Part shown: positions 1 through 9,133 of the stretch, in pieces
Numbering within the stretch: position 1 is the stretch's first letter
Layout of the letters: every line of letters begins with the position of its first letter
Assembly (NCBI GenBank): GCA_021790735.1
Contig: JAJYGI010000027.1
Span: forward strand, 1-34,119
Length of the DNA stretch: 34,119 nucleotides
Reading direction: 5' to 3'
Source of the DNA: Actinomycetes bacterium
Lineage (GTDB): Bacteria > Actinomycetota > Acidimicrobiia > Acidimicrobiales > Acidimicrobiaceae
Position numbers and translations under genes: made by a program
The notes under the pieces: generated by a model
What the model was told of the DNA's origin: nothing
The model's input: the letters and a program-made list of their open reading frames with translations, nothing else
Databases searched by the model: none

Positions 1-930
1 ATGTCCGCCAGCGATGTAACCGTCGTTGATCAAAACGGTGACGTCTTGGCCGCACCAGGGTTTAACAACACGGCTTCTATGAACTCTAGTGCGACGTCTC
101 AGTTCAACACTGAACTTGGCGCGTCGCTCACCTCGATGTTACAAAACGTTCTAGGTCCGAACCATGTGGCTGTCAAAGTGGCTGCGCAGCTTAACTTTAA
201 CCAAGCGACGACCAACTCTCAAAGTATCCAAACTACTCCAAAGGGTACTCCGGTTACGGCGCCGACCCAGAGCTCTACGACAAAGCAGACCTATACGGGA
301 ACTGGTACGGCGCCCGGAGGCGTGCTTGGCACTATCACCCAGCCCGTTACCGGTGGCAACCAGAACTCGAACTACTCACAGACTCAGACTACGAATTCAT
401 ATGCTATAGGACAGGTCAACCAAACGGTCAAACAGGCTCCGGGTCAGATTCAACGGCTATCGGTTGCGGTACTCGTGGACTCGAAGGTTAAGGGAGTTTC
501 GCTTGCATCTATCAAGTCTTTAGTGAGTGCAGCTGCTGGTTTAGTTGCTGCACGAGGAGATACGATCTCTGTTGTAAAGATGCCCTTTGCTGCACAAACT
601 CAGGCGCTATCGTCAGCGTCGTCGAGTTCCTCCCAGTTGTCGTCACTGCTATCGCTAGCTAAGACTATTGCACTAGCCTTAGCGATACTGATTGTAGTCT
701 TTCTCCTTCTTAGGTCTTCGAAGTCAGAGGAGCGAGAAGATCTCTTTGTACGAGAGCTAGATACAGAGCCTTTGAATCTTGCGGCGCTTAACGCCGGCCC
801 GTCCGTCCCGGCGATCTCTATGCCAAAACACGAAGAGTTTATAGCCGAAGAGGTGTTTGACTTTATAGATCAGCAACCTGAAGACGTGGCTAAGCTGCTC
901 CGAATTTGGATGAGCTCGAGGTCTCGATGA
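1..930 (+). CDS. fliF: Flagellar M-ring protein FliF, 3' part (gene continues upstream of window)
   Basis: Open at the window edge; 'VTVVDQNGDVLA' matches FliF; late TM helix (TIALALAILIVVFLLL) followed by an acidic C-tail; stop overlaps fliG start as ATGA at 927-930. Confidence 0.9.
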   Translation: MSASDVTVVDQNGDVLAAPGFNNTASMNSSATSQFNTELGASLTSMLQNVLGPNHVAVKVAAQLNFNQATTNSQSIQTTPKGTPVTAPTQSSTTKQTYTGTGTAPGGVLGTITQPVTGGNQNSNYSQTQTTNSYAIGQVNQTVKQAPGQIQRLSVAVLVDSKVKGVSLASIKSLVSAAAGLVAARGDTISVVKMPFAAQTQALSSASSSSSQLSSLLSLAKTIALALAILIVVFLLLRSSKSEEREDLFVRELDTEPLNLAALNAGPSVPAISMPKHEEFIAEEVFDFIDQQPEDVAKLLRIWMSSRSR

Positions 931-1937
931 AAAGACAGGTCGAACTAACAGGCCCTCAAAAGGCGGCTGCTGTGCTCGTGCAACTTGGAAAGGATCTCGC
1001 GGCTCGAGTCTTAAGAGCTATGACTGAGACCGAAGCTGTCGCACTAACCCTAGAGATAGCAAACCTTCCTAGTCTTGACAAGGATCAGATATCGGAGATC
1101 ATGGGCGAGTTTGTGGATTCGGTAGTTGCGGTCCAAAGCGTCGGCCAAGGTGGAGTGGATGCCGCCAGAGAGATTCTTTCTGCACGACTCTCTCCTAAAG
1201 AAGCGGATGAGATTCTCGAACAGTTTACGGGAGGAAGTGCTGGTAATCCTTTGGGTTTTCTTGCTCATGTGGAGCCGTATCAAGTTGCCTCCTTCTTACA
1301 AGATGAGCATCCTCAAACGGTGGCGGTAATTATGTCTTATATACCCTCTGACGCATCCGCGGAGATTATGGCGGCTTTGCCCGAGGAGATGAGAGCCCAG
1401 ATAGCACGACGTATCGCTATGTTGGAACGGGTTGATCCAAGTGTGATTGAGACGACGGCTCAAATCCTTCAGAGAAAGTTAGCTGGAGTCTCAAAGTCTG
1501 GGCCTACCTCGGCCCGCTCGGGCCTTCAGTCTTTAGTAGAGATTTTGAACAATGTCGATCAAGGGACTGAAAAACGCATCCTATCCGATCTCGATGTGGT
1601 CGATCCGGAGTTAGCTGATAGGGTTCGCAGCCAGATGTTTGTCTTTGAGGACGTTCTCTCACTAGACGACAGGACACTTCAACGAGTTCTTCGACAGATT
1701 GCGCCTAAAGATCTAGCTGTAGCCTTGAAGGGTGTTCCAGACGGTGAGAGAGACATGGTTCTTAGGAACCTTTCCGAAAGGGCGGCTGAGGACCTTGTCG
1801 ACGAGATAGACACTCTTGGACCTGTACGCCTGTCTACTGTAGAGGCAGCTCAGGCGGCCGTAGTTCGAGTCGTGCGGGAACTTGAAGCCTCAGGGGAGAT
1901 AACCTTATCTCGCTCCAGCGAGGAGATGGTCAACTGA
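927..1937 (+). CDS. fliG: Flagellar motor switch protein FliG
   Basis: 'LTGPQKAAAVLVQLGKD', 'EHPQTVAVIMSYI', C-terminal 'FVFEDVLSLDDRTLQRVLRQI' are FliG hallmarks. ATG at 927 (ATGA overlap with fliF) preferred over the track's 906 start. Confidence 0.95.
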   Translation: MKRQVELTGPQKAAAVLVQLGKDLAARVLRAMTETEAVALTLEIANLPSLDKDQISEIMGEFVDSVVAVQSVGQGGVDAAREILSARLSPKEADEILEQFTGGSAGNPLGFLAHVEPYQVASFLQDEHPQTVAVIMSYIPSDASAEIMAALPEEMRAQIARRIAMLERVDPSVIETTAQILQRKLAGVSKSGPTSARSGLQSLVEILNNVDQGTEKRILSDLDVVDPELADRVRSQMFVFEDVLSLDDRTLQRVLRQIAPKDLAVALKGVPDGERDMVLRNLSERAAEDLVDEIDTLGPVRLSTVEAAQAAVVRVVRELEASGEITLSRSSEEMVN

Positions 1938-2623
1938 TGGCTAGTTCTTGGGTAGAAGCGATTTTTGGTGACTCTGCTAGGCAAGGTTCTGTAGTCGGTT
2001 CAAAGGAACCGATCCGACTAGAGTACCTGCCCGTTGAAGAACTTGTAGCCGACCTCTCTCGAGATGTAAACCCCAAGTCCGTTGAAGAACTTGTGGCCGA
2101 ACGGTTGAAAAAAGCCTATCAAAATGGGTTCGACGACGGTGTCAAAGAAGGCGGAGACCTAGCTAGAAAGGGTTTTCTGCACCTAGAAGAGGAGCTAAAG
2201 GAGCGACTTGGACAACTTGGATCAATGATCTTAGAGCTTGAATCGATGGTAGCTAGAGGCTATGAGGCAAGAGCAAGTGAGATAGCTAACTTTGCTTTTG
2301 AGATCGCCAAGAGCGTTATGCATATGGCACCAGACCTTGAAGAAAAACGACTTGAGATCGTGTTGACGGAGGCACTCCAAGAGGTTCCGGTAGGTAGAGA
2401 GGTTTCTATTCGGGTAAATCCGAAGATGCTCTCGTTTGTCGCCCAAGTTCTAAAGGGGAATGAATTTGAGAGAAGTTCTACATTGAAAGTCGTGGCAGAT
2501 GCCACGGTTGAACCCGGAGGTGCGGTGGTTGAAGAGGGGCCAACGACGCTAGATCTGCAGCTAAAGACAGCAACAGATCGGATTAAGGAAGTCCTCGACG
2601 AGCTACGTGGGGTGAGAGATTGA
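1937..2623 (+). CDS. fliH: Flagellar assembly protein FliH
   Basis: TGATG overlap with fliG; position between fliG and fliI; FliH/YscL-like coiled coil and C-terminal domain. Confidence 0.85.
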   Translation: MASSWVEAIFGDSARQGSVVGSKEPIRLEYLPVEELVADLSRDVNPKSVEELVAERLKKAYQNGFDDGVKEGGDLARKGFLHLEEELKERLGQLGSMILELESMVARGYEARASEIANFAFEIAKSVMHMAPDLEEKRLEIVLTEALQEVPVGREVSIRVNPKMLSFVAQVLKGNEFERSSTLKVVADATVEPGGAVVEEGPTTLDLQLKTATDRIKEVLDELRGVRD

Positions 2624-3927
2624 TTCCTATCCTTTGGAGGGACAGTATCTTAGATGCGGCCCGACCTAGACCAGTAGGACGAGTATGTCGTATGGTTGGA
2701 CTGCATCTGGAGGTTGAAGGTGTAGATGCTGCAATAGGAGAGGCTATCTACGTGAGTCTCGAAGATCGTAAAGTCTCAGCTGAAGTTGTGGCTATTAGAG
2801 ACGGTCGGCTGATCTGTATGCCCTATGGAGATTTAGACGGTGTTAGATATGGCTCAACTGCTGTCCCGATGCGTAGGCCACTTCGAATCGGAGTCGGCAA
2901 GGAACTTCTCGGGCGCGTAATCGATGCTGAGGGTACCCCTTTGGACGGTTGCGGCTCGATCGATGTGGAAGAGTTTGTGATCGCGACGCAGGCGCCACCT
3001 CCGCCTATGTCGCGACCCCTAATCGATGAGCCCTTATCGTTGGGAACGTCTGTCTTGGATACTATGGTGCCTTGCGGCAAAGGACAACGTCTAGGTATTT
3101 TTGCTGGTGCTGGAGTAGGGAAATCCTCACTTTTATCGATGATAATTAGAGGCACAGAGGCTTCTGTAAAGGTGCTTGCGCTAGTTGGCGAACGAGGTCG
3201 TGAAGTTAGAGAGTTTATCGAGAATGACCTAACTGCCCAAGGACTTTCGAGCTCGGTCGTTGTGGTGGCTACCTCTGATCAGCCTGCTTTAGTTAGAATA
3301 CGAGCAGCATTAGTGGCGACGCGAATAGCCGAGTACTTTAGGGATCAGGGCAACGACGTTCTTTTGATCATGGACTCGCTTACTCGCCTGGCTATGGCTC
3401 AAAGGGAAGTTGGTTTGTCGAGTGGAGAGCCACCATCACAGAGAGGCTATCCACCGTCGGTGAACTCACTTATGGCGAGACTGCTTGAGCGCGCGGGTAG
3501 GAATGAGCATGGTTCAATAACCGCACTATACTCAGTGCTTGTCGACGGCGACGACCTAATGGATCCTGTCGCTGACTCGGCAAGATCGATTTTAGACGGT
3601 CATATCACCTTGTCGAGAGAGCGCGCACAGCTTTCTCGCTATCCAGCTGTTGAGGTGCTAGAGTCAATCTCACGCCTGGAGTCAGCGATTTTGAACTCGG
3701 ACCAGATTGCTTTGGTTCGCCAGGCGCGTGTTCATCTTGCAACGTATGCAGCTTCTAAGGATTTAGTCGAGGTTGGAGCCTATCGTCCGGGGGCAAATCC
3801 AGCATTGGATAGAGCACTTGAAGTAATACCTCGACTTGAAAGAGTCTTTTGTCAAGACGTCAAGGTGACGGTGGCGTCAACTGACTCTTGGCGAATGCTT
3901 CAAAGTGCTCTTGAGGAGGTTCATTAG
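2620..3927 (+). CDS. fliI: Flagellum-specific ATPase FliI
   Basis: Walker A 'GIFAGAGVGKSSLL', 'LLIMDSLTRLAMAQREVGLSSGEPPSQRGYPPSV'; TTG start overlapping the fliH stop. Confidence 0.96.
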   Translation: MIPILWRDSILDAARPRPVGRVCRMVGLHLEVEGVDAAIGEAIYVSLEDRKVSAEVVAIRDGRLICMPYGDLDGVRYGSTAVPMRRPLRIGVGKELLGRVIDAEGTPLDGCGSIDVEEFVIATQAPPPPMSRPLIDEPLSLGTSVLDTMVPCGKGQRLGIFAGAGVGKSSLLSMIIRGTEASVKVLALVGERGREVREFIENDLTAQGLSSSVVVVATSDQPALVRIRAALVATRIAEYFRDQGNDVLLIMDSLTRLAMAQREVGLSSGEPPSQRGYPPSVNSLMARLLERAGRNEHGSITALYSVLVDGDDLMDPVADSARSILDGHITLSRERAQLSRYPAVEVLESISRLESAILNSDQIALVRQARVHLATYAASKDLVEVGAYRPGANPALDRALEVIPRLERVFCQDVKVTVASTDSWRMLQSALEEVH

Positions 3928-4365
3928 ATGTCGAAGCGCCGATCCCTCGAAGTAATGGTAATGTTGGCGCACCTTGAGACTGAGAGGGCAAAGATAGCTT
4001 TAGCTCAAGCGCTTGGTCGTGAGCATCAAGCGAAGGTGGTACTTGATTCGATCTCAGAAACGGTTTTCCGCATAGACGTTGCCGGAGAAGTGGAAGGCAT
4101 GTGCGCGAACACCGGTCGTTATGTGGACGTACTATATGGATACCGTGACCAGGTGCAAGAGAGTTTTGATTTGGCTGTTCAAGGATCTTTGGATGCCCAG
4201 TTGCACTATAAGCAGCAGGTTCAAGGGGAGAACTCTCTTCAACGAGTCATAGCAAAAAAGGCCCAAGTGCAAGAACGTAAAAGAGAACGTAAAGAAGTTG
4301 TTGACATGATCGAGACCTTTCAAGCAATCTCTGAGTCTGAGGAGATATCCCGTGTCTTCAGTTAG
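3928..4365 (+). CDS. fliJ: Flagellar export protein FliJ
   Basis: Small coiled-coil protein directly after fliI. Confidence 0.75.
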   Translation: MSKRRSLEVMVMLAHLETERAKIALAQALGREHQAKVVLDSISETVFRIDVAGEVEGMCANTGRYVDVLYGYRDQVQESFDLAVQGSLDAQLHYKQQVQGENSLQRVIAKKAQVQERKRERKEVVDMIETFQAISESEEISRVFS

Positions 4366-5467
4366 CACGGTTTTGAGCTCCATACAGAACTTGTCGCAAA
4401 GCTTCTCAGAGCTTGCACAACAAGGGGTCGCGCCCTCTACTGTGTCGCAAGGCGTTGGACAGTTTTCAAGTGTCATGGCTCAGATCCAAAGCGAGATGAG
4501 TCAGATCCTCTTTGGAGATGTTCCAAGTCAGGCAGCTGTTAACTCTACCCAGACAAGCCCTGTTAGCTCGGCCCCAACTACTAACTCCCTTGCCGCGTTG
4601 TCTTGGCCGGTTGTATCCGCGACTGGTGCCACGTCGGCGAGCCCCACCTCTCCTGTTGGCGTTTCGTCGAACTACGCTAGCCAGGCGTCGTTTGGGCAAC
4701 GTGTTATAACGGATGCCGAGAAGTACCTGGGAGTTCCATACCTCTGGGGTGGGACTTCTCCAAAGACTGGGTTTGACTGTTCTGGCTTCACGCAGCATGT
4801 ATTTTCTGATCTAGGTGTATCTATTCCGAGAACTGCGGCGGAGCAGAGCCAAATTGGTACCCCCGTTCAGTCGTTGTCGCAAGCACAGCCTGGAGACTTG
4901 GTATTTTATGGCTCACCCGCTTATCATGTTGGTATCTATATCGGTAACGATCAGATGATTGACGCTCCGACTGCGGGACAGACGGTTTCCATAACTAATG
5001 TAGGCAACCCAACCTCAATTGTACAGGTCCAAGCACCTAGTAATCTTGAAACGTCAGGTAATACGTCTAACTCTACAGTCGTAAATGAACCTACCTCCTT
5101 AGGGGCGACGTTTGCAGCGGCGACGAACATCTATGGTCTTCCACATGGAATGTTGCAAGCGGTGGCTCAGGTGGAGTCTAACTTCAATCCTAACGCCGTC
5201 TCGAATGCAGGCGCTCAGGGTCTTATGCAGATAATGCCACAGACGGCTAGTTCAATCGGCGTAAATCCTATGGATCCAACGCAGGCTATCTATGGAGCGG
5301 CCTACCTGCTCGCTCAAAAACTTCAAAATTTTGGTTCCGTACCTCTGGCTCTTGCAGCTTATAACGCAGGTGATGGGGCAGTTCAAAGCTATGGCGGAAT
5401 ACCGCCTTACCCTCAGACGCAAAATTACGTTAAATCTGTGATGTCTATCATGCAAGGGAGTTCCTGA
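4352..5467 (+). CDS. Bifunctional peptidoglycan hydrolase: NlpC/P60 domain plus lytic transglycosylase (SLT) domain
   Basis: NlpC/P60 'GVPYLWGGTSPKTGFDCSGFTQHVF' and 'YHVGIYIG'; SLT 'LPHGMLQAVAQVESNFNPNAVSNAGAQGLMQIMPQTA'; GTG start overlapping fliJ. Confidence 0.9.
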   Translation: MSSVSTVLSSIQNLSQSFSELAQQGVAPSTVSQGVGQFSSVMAQIQSEMSQILFGDVPSQAAVNSTQTSPVSSAPTTNSLAALSWPVVSATGATSASPTSPVGVSSNYASQASFGQRVITDAEKYLGVPYLWGGTSPKTGFDCSGFTQHVFSDLGVSIPRTAAEQSQIGTPVQSLSQAQPGDLVFYGSPAYHVGIYIGNDQMIDAPTAGQTVSITNVGNPTSIVQVQAPSNLETSGNTSNSTVVNEPTSLGATFAAATNIYGLPHGMLQAVAQVESNFNPNAVSNAGAQGLMQIMPQTASSIGVNPMDPTQAIYGAAYLLAQKLQNFGSVPLALAAYNAGDGAVQSYGGIPPYPQTQNYVKSVMSIMQGSS

Positions 5468-6795
5468 TGCCAGTATCGCCTAGTTCAAAAAGTACGACTG
5501 TATCGAGCGCAGATTCGAGCGCTTCACCAAGCAAAGGGAGAGCCACTAAGGATCCAGGCTTCAACGCCCTTCTTGAGGTAGTTGCTCAGGTGTCGGTAGT
5601 CGCTAGTCCCCAAACTTTGCACCAACCGCCACTAGAACGATTCAAGAAGCAGAGTGCATCGTCAATTTCAGTTATAAAGACAAAGCCAGAGGGTCAAGTT
5701 GCTGTAGTTAGTGCCGGATTTGAACTAACAAAGACTCCTGTGACCAAAGGACAGGCTCCCCTAACTTCTACGGCTGAGGTTAACGCAAGGATAGATGTAG
5801 CGACACCGTCTTCGAAGTCTTCATTGCCAACATCGAACGATATTTTAGTTGTTAAGAACACAACTACACCGATAGATGGTCTGCCAACTATTGCGATAGA
5901 TCAAAGCGTTCCACCGAACTCAGTGACTGACTCTAAAGTCTCGCAGTCAAGTTCTGGACTTGCTCCTTTGAACGGCTCTGAAGTTGGTCGAATCAACTCG
6001 GTGACTCAAAGTTTGCAAAAAGGAAACTTTGGCCAAGATCAACCATCTAGAGCTACTTCCCAACAGAACGTGACTTCGGTCTCTTTGAAACCATCTCCAA
6101 GCACGCAAGCTACTCCTATGTCACAACCTTTTTTAGAGGCTCCACAAATTCAATCGGCAGTTTCAACTAAGGAAACCTTAAGTGGCAAAGGAGTTTCGAT
6201 CCTAAGCGCCCAGACGAAGGTTCAGGTGGAGGCGGGCACTGCTAAGAGCACTGCAAAGACGGAAGCAGCTTTGTATCAGGGACAAGAAGTGGCAGCGGTT
6301 GTTTCGAACGGTCCTGTGTCTTTCTCAACTATTACAGCAGCGACGAGTTCGAACAGTAACGTCTCGGTAGGAGGAGCTAGCTATGTTTCGATAGATCAGG
6401 TTGCCAATGTGGTAGCTGCGCATATATCCGCTAACCCTTCGCTACCTTCAACTATCCATCTGAGAATTTTTCCAAGAGACCTTGGAGTTCTCAACATTCA
6501 TTTGAGCGGCGTAGAAGGATCGTTATCGGTCAAGATGGATGGAACCTCTGCAGAGCTGGGTAGTCAACTCAACTCCGCTATGGGACAACTAGCCAGGGAA
6601 CTACAGGCAGCTTTGGCAGTGAAGGTCTCTTTGAACCTTGGTTCTTTTGGTGCCAACGGAGACAGAACTCAAAAGGAGTCCTCCAGCGGCTCGCTTTCTG
6701 GTTCTACTCCGACACTGGGAACTACTCAGCCACAAAGACGTGCTAGCCCATCTGCACTTGGGAGTGTTCAACATGTTGTAGATATCTGGGCCTAA
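5467..6795 (+). CDS. fliK: Flagellar hook-length control protein FliK
   Basis: Low-complexity Ser/Thr-rich N-terminus and Flg_hook-type C-terminus 'STIHLRIFPRDLGVLNIHLSGVEGSLSVKM'; just before flgD-flgE. Confidence 0.85.
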   Translation: MPVSPSSKSTTVSSADSSASPSKGRATKDPGFNALLEVVAQVSVVASPQTLHQPPLERFKKQSASSISVIKTKPEGQVAVVSAGFELTKTPVTKGQAPLTSTAEVNARIDVATPSSKSSLPTSNDILVVKNTTTPIDGLPTIAIDQSVPPNSVTDSKVSQSSSGLAPLNGSEVGRINSVTQSLQKGNFGQDQPSRATSQQNVTSVSLKPSPSTQATPMSQPFLEAPQIQSAVSTKETLSGKGVSILSAQTKVQVEAGTAKSTAKTEAALYQGQEVAAVVSNGPVSFSTITAATSSNSNVSVGGASYVSIDQVANVVAAHISANPSLPSTIHLRIFPRDLGVLNIHLSGVEGSLSVKMDGTSAELGSQLNSAMGQLARELQAALAVKVSLNLGSFGANGDRTQKESSSGSLSGSTPTLGTTQPQRRASPSALGSVQHVVDIWA

Positions 6796-6847
6796 ACACT
6801 ACTTACGTACTGAATTGAATATGTTGCTACGAACAAAGGAGAGCTAA

Positions 6848-7309
6848 ATGACACAGATACTTCCACTACCTTCAACGTTGTTTTCTACTTCGTCTACTCC
6901 GACGAGTGTTGCGGCGCCAACATCAACTACGACTGGATCAACCGGACCTTCAACCTCTTCGAGTGGTCTTGGATCTTTAACTTCGAACGACTTTTTACAG
7001 CTACTAGTTACACAGTTAACTAACCAAGATCCATCTAATCCAGTTAATCCGACTCAGATGATCGCTCAGACTGCTACCTTGACGATGGTTCAAGATCTTC
7101 AGAGCCTGCAGCAATCAGTAGCTCAGATGCAACAGGCCCAAGCACTTACCCAAGCAAGTTCGCTCATTTCCCAACAGGTTACCTACCAAGACTCATCTGG
7201 CAGTACTCAAAGCGGTCAAGTGAGTTCGGTCTCGGTAGGCTCAAGCGGTCCTTTACTCAACATAGGAGGTGCTCAAGTTCCCTTATCTTCAGTAATGCAG
7301 ATCTCTTAG
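6848..7309 (+). CDS. flgD: Flagellar hook assembly scaffold FlgD (short form)
   Basis: 'LTSNDFLQLLVTQLTNQDPSNPVNPTQMIAQTATLTMVQ' is FlgD core; RBS 'aaaggaga'. Confidence 0.92.
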   Translation: MTQILPLPSTLFSTSSTPTSVAAPTSTTTGSTGPSTSSSGLGSLTSNDFLQLLVTQLTNQDPSNPVNPTQMIAQTATLTMVQDLQSLQQSVAQMQQAQALTQASSLISQQVTYQDSSGSTQSGQVSSVSVGSSGPLLNIGGAQVPLSSVMQIS

Positions 7310-7417
7310 AAGGTGTAGCTTTTGGCTACTGAAATGACCCACAGATAACTACTACGGAAAGAAACTTCCTCTCGTCTATTTAGGACGTGGAGACTCAGAC
7401 AAGGAGAGTTAATTACA

Positions 7418-8686
7418 GTGACAAGATCGCTTTCTTCAGCGATATCTGGTATTGATGCAAGTCAAGCTTGGCTGGACAATATCGGGAATAACATCGCTAA
7501 CGTTGATACCGTCGGTTACCAGTCAACCAGCATTCAATTCGCTGATCTTTTGTATCAGCAGCAACAAAGTGCAGGTGCACCTCAAGTAGGTGTAAATGGA
7601 GGAACGAACCCAATAGAGATAGGTTCAGGTGTGAGAGTAGCCTCGACTGGTATTAACTTTACCCAGGGCACACTTTCACAGACTGGAGTTCAGACCGACC
7701 TCGCTATTCAGGGTCAAGGTTTCTTAGTGGTTCAACAGGGAGGCAATACTTTCTATACGCGTGCTGGTAATCTACAGCTAGACGCGGCAGGAGAACTCGT
7801 TACTCCTTCCGGTGCGATTGTGCAGGGTTGGGCACCGAATGCAGCTGGTGTAATCAACACCTCGGGTCCGTTGACGAACCTAACGATACCTCAAGGTCAA
7901 GCCGCTAATCCCACCGCAACCAAAAATATAAATATGGGGGGTAACTTGCCCGCGTGGAACGGCACGGGCACTGCGCCGTCGTATACGGCAACGGTGACAG
8001 CGTATGATTCCTTGGGTGGACAGATTCCCATTACAATTACTTATACTGCGTCTACGACCCCAAATACCTGGTCAGTGGTTGCAACGGCACCAAATCCAGC
8101 CGGCGGAACAGATACTTTGACTCCTTCTGGTACTACCATTTCGTTCAACGCAACGACAGGCCAGATGACTTCAACGGCGCCAATAACTTTGTCAGGCTTT
8201 ACTGGATACAGCAATCTTCCTGCGGGATATACGATGAACCTTGACTTCCCTCAAGCGGGAACGCCACAGGCTGTTACTCAGTTCTCTGGAACTTCAACGA
8301 TTCAAGTTACATCACAAGATGGGAACGCCTCCGGAACTCTGGACGGCTTCACCATTGGTTCTAGTGGCGAGATCGTTGGCAACTACTCAAACGGTAATAC
8401 GCAATCGCTAGGGCAAATTGCCCTTGCACAGTTTGCTAACGATCAAGGACTCTCTAAGGTAGGAAACCTCTTGTATCAAGCTACATTAAACTCTGGAGCA
8501 CCTCAGCTCGGTCTCGCGGGTTCTGGAGGCCTCGGTACCTTGGTGGGTGGTGCAGTAGAAACTTCAAACGTTAATCTTGGAACTCAATTAACCGATCTCA
8601 TAGTTGCTCAAACTGCGTATCAAGCTAACACAAAGGTGGTTTCTACTACGTCAACTGTTCTGCAAGCACTGGTTCAAATGGCTTAA
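7418..8686 (+). CDS. flgE: Flagellar hook protein FlgE
   Basis: N-terminal 'SLSSAISGIDASQAWLDNIGNNIANVDTVGYQ'; C-terminal 'QLTDLIVAQTAYQANTKVVSTTSTVLQALVQM'; GTG start. Confidence 0.92.
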   Translation: MTRSLSSAISGIDASQAWLDNIGNNIANVDTVGYQSTSIQFADLLYQQQQSAGAPQVGVNGGTNPIEIGSGVRVASTGINFTQGTLSQTGVQTDLAIQGQGFLVVQQGGNTFYTRAGNLQLDAAGELVTPSGAIVQGWAPNAAGVINTSGPLTNLTIPQGQAANPTATKNINMGGNLPAWNGTGTAPSYTATVTAYDSLGGQIPITITYTASTTPNTWSVVATAPNPAGGTDTLTPSGTTISFNATTGQMTSTAPITLSGFTGYSNLPAGYTMNLDFPQAGTPQAVTQFSGTSTIQVTSQDGNASGTLDGFTIGSSGEIVGNYSNGNTQSLGQIALAQFANDQGLSKVGNLLYQATLNSGAPQLGLAGSGGLGTLVGGAVETSNVNLGTQLTDLIVAQTAYQANTKVVSTTSTVLQALVQMA

Positions 8687-8709
8687 CAACTTCTAAAACT
8701 TACAAACGA

Positions 8710-8761
8710 CCCGCTTCAGATCTGTCACTATAGGGAGATCTTGAAGCGGGAGCGTCTTTTT
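8710..8761 (+). terminator. Rho-independent terminator after flgE
   Basis: Stem CCCGCTTCA-GATC (8710-8722) pairs with GATC-t-TGAAGCGGG (8737-8750), followed by 'agcgtcttttt'. Confidence 0.85.
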
Positions 8762-8817
8762 GGTTAAGCAAATGAGCTGTTGGAGAAGAAAAATCTATCA
8801 AATGTGATGATGTCACT

Positions 8818-8843
8818 CAAAGTGGGAACTTAACTGCCGATAA
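8818..8843 (+). promoter_or_regulatory. Putative sigma-28 (FliA/SigD)-type promoter upstream of flbD-mot operon
   Basis: CAAAG (8818-8822), 14 nt after the CAAA, then GCCGATAA (8836-8843), compared with consensus TAAA-N15-GCCGATAA; located between the flgE terminator and flbD. Confidence 0.6.
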
Positions 8844-8870
8844 CTCATCTATAAGGATGGGTGATCATGG

Positions 8871-9131
8871 ATGATAAAAGTTACGAGACTTTCGGGTGAG
8901 TACATAACTATAAACTCCGATCTAATCGAGAAGGTCGAAGCGACACCAGACTCGGTAGTTGCACTTACCAACGGCTCGCATTTTGTTGTGAAAGAGTCAG
9001 TTGAGGAGATCGTCGAGTTAGTCGTAGTTTTCAAGGCTCGGGTATTGAAGATGGTTTCGTCATTAGAGCGCGCTGAAGAAGAGGCCCAGCCCAACCTGCA
9101 TCTGATCTCCCATCGACATGAGGAGGTCTAA
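8871..9131 (+). CDS. flbD: FlbD family flagellar protein
   Basis: 'MIKVTRLSGEYITINSDLIEKVEATPDSVVALTNGSHFVVKESVEEI' matches the FlbD/SwrD family; precedes motA. Confidence 0.9.
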   Translation: MIKVTRLSGEYITINSDLIEKVEATPDSVVALTNGSHFVVKESVEEIVELVVVFKARVLKMVSSLERAEEEAQPNLHLISHRHEEV

Positions 9132-9133
9132 GG

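Noticed and set aside
8724-8739. T7-promoter-like string 'tcactatagggaga' within the flgE terminator loop
   Set aside because: Only the initiation half matches; the upstream recognition part (TAATACGA) is absent and it lies in a hairpin loop. No phage genes nearby.
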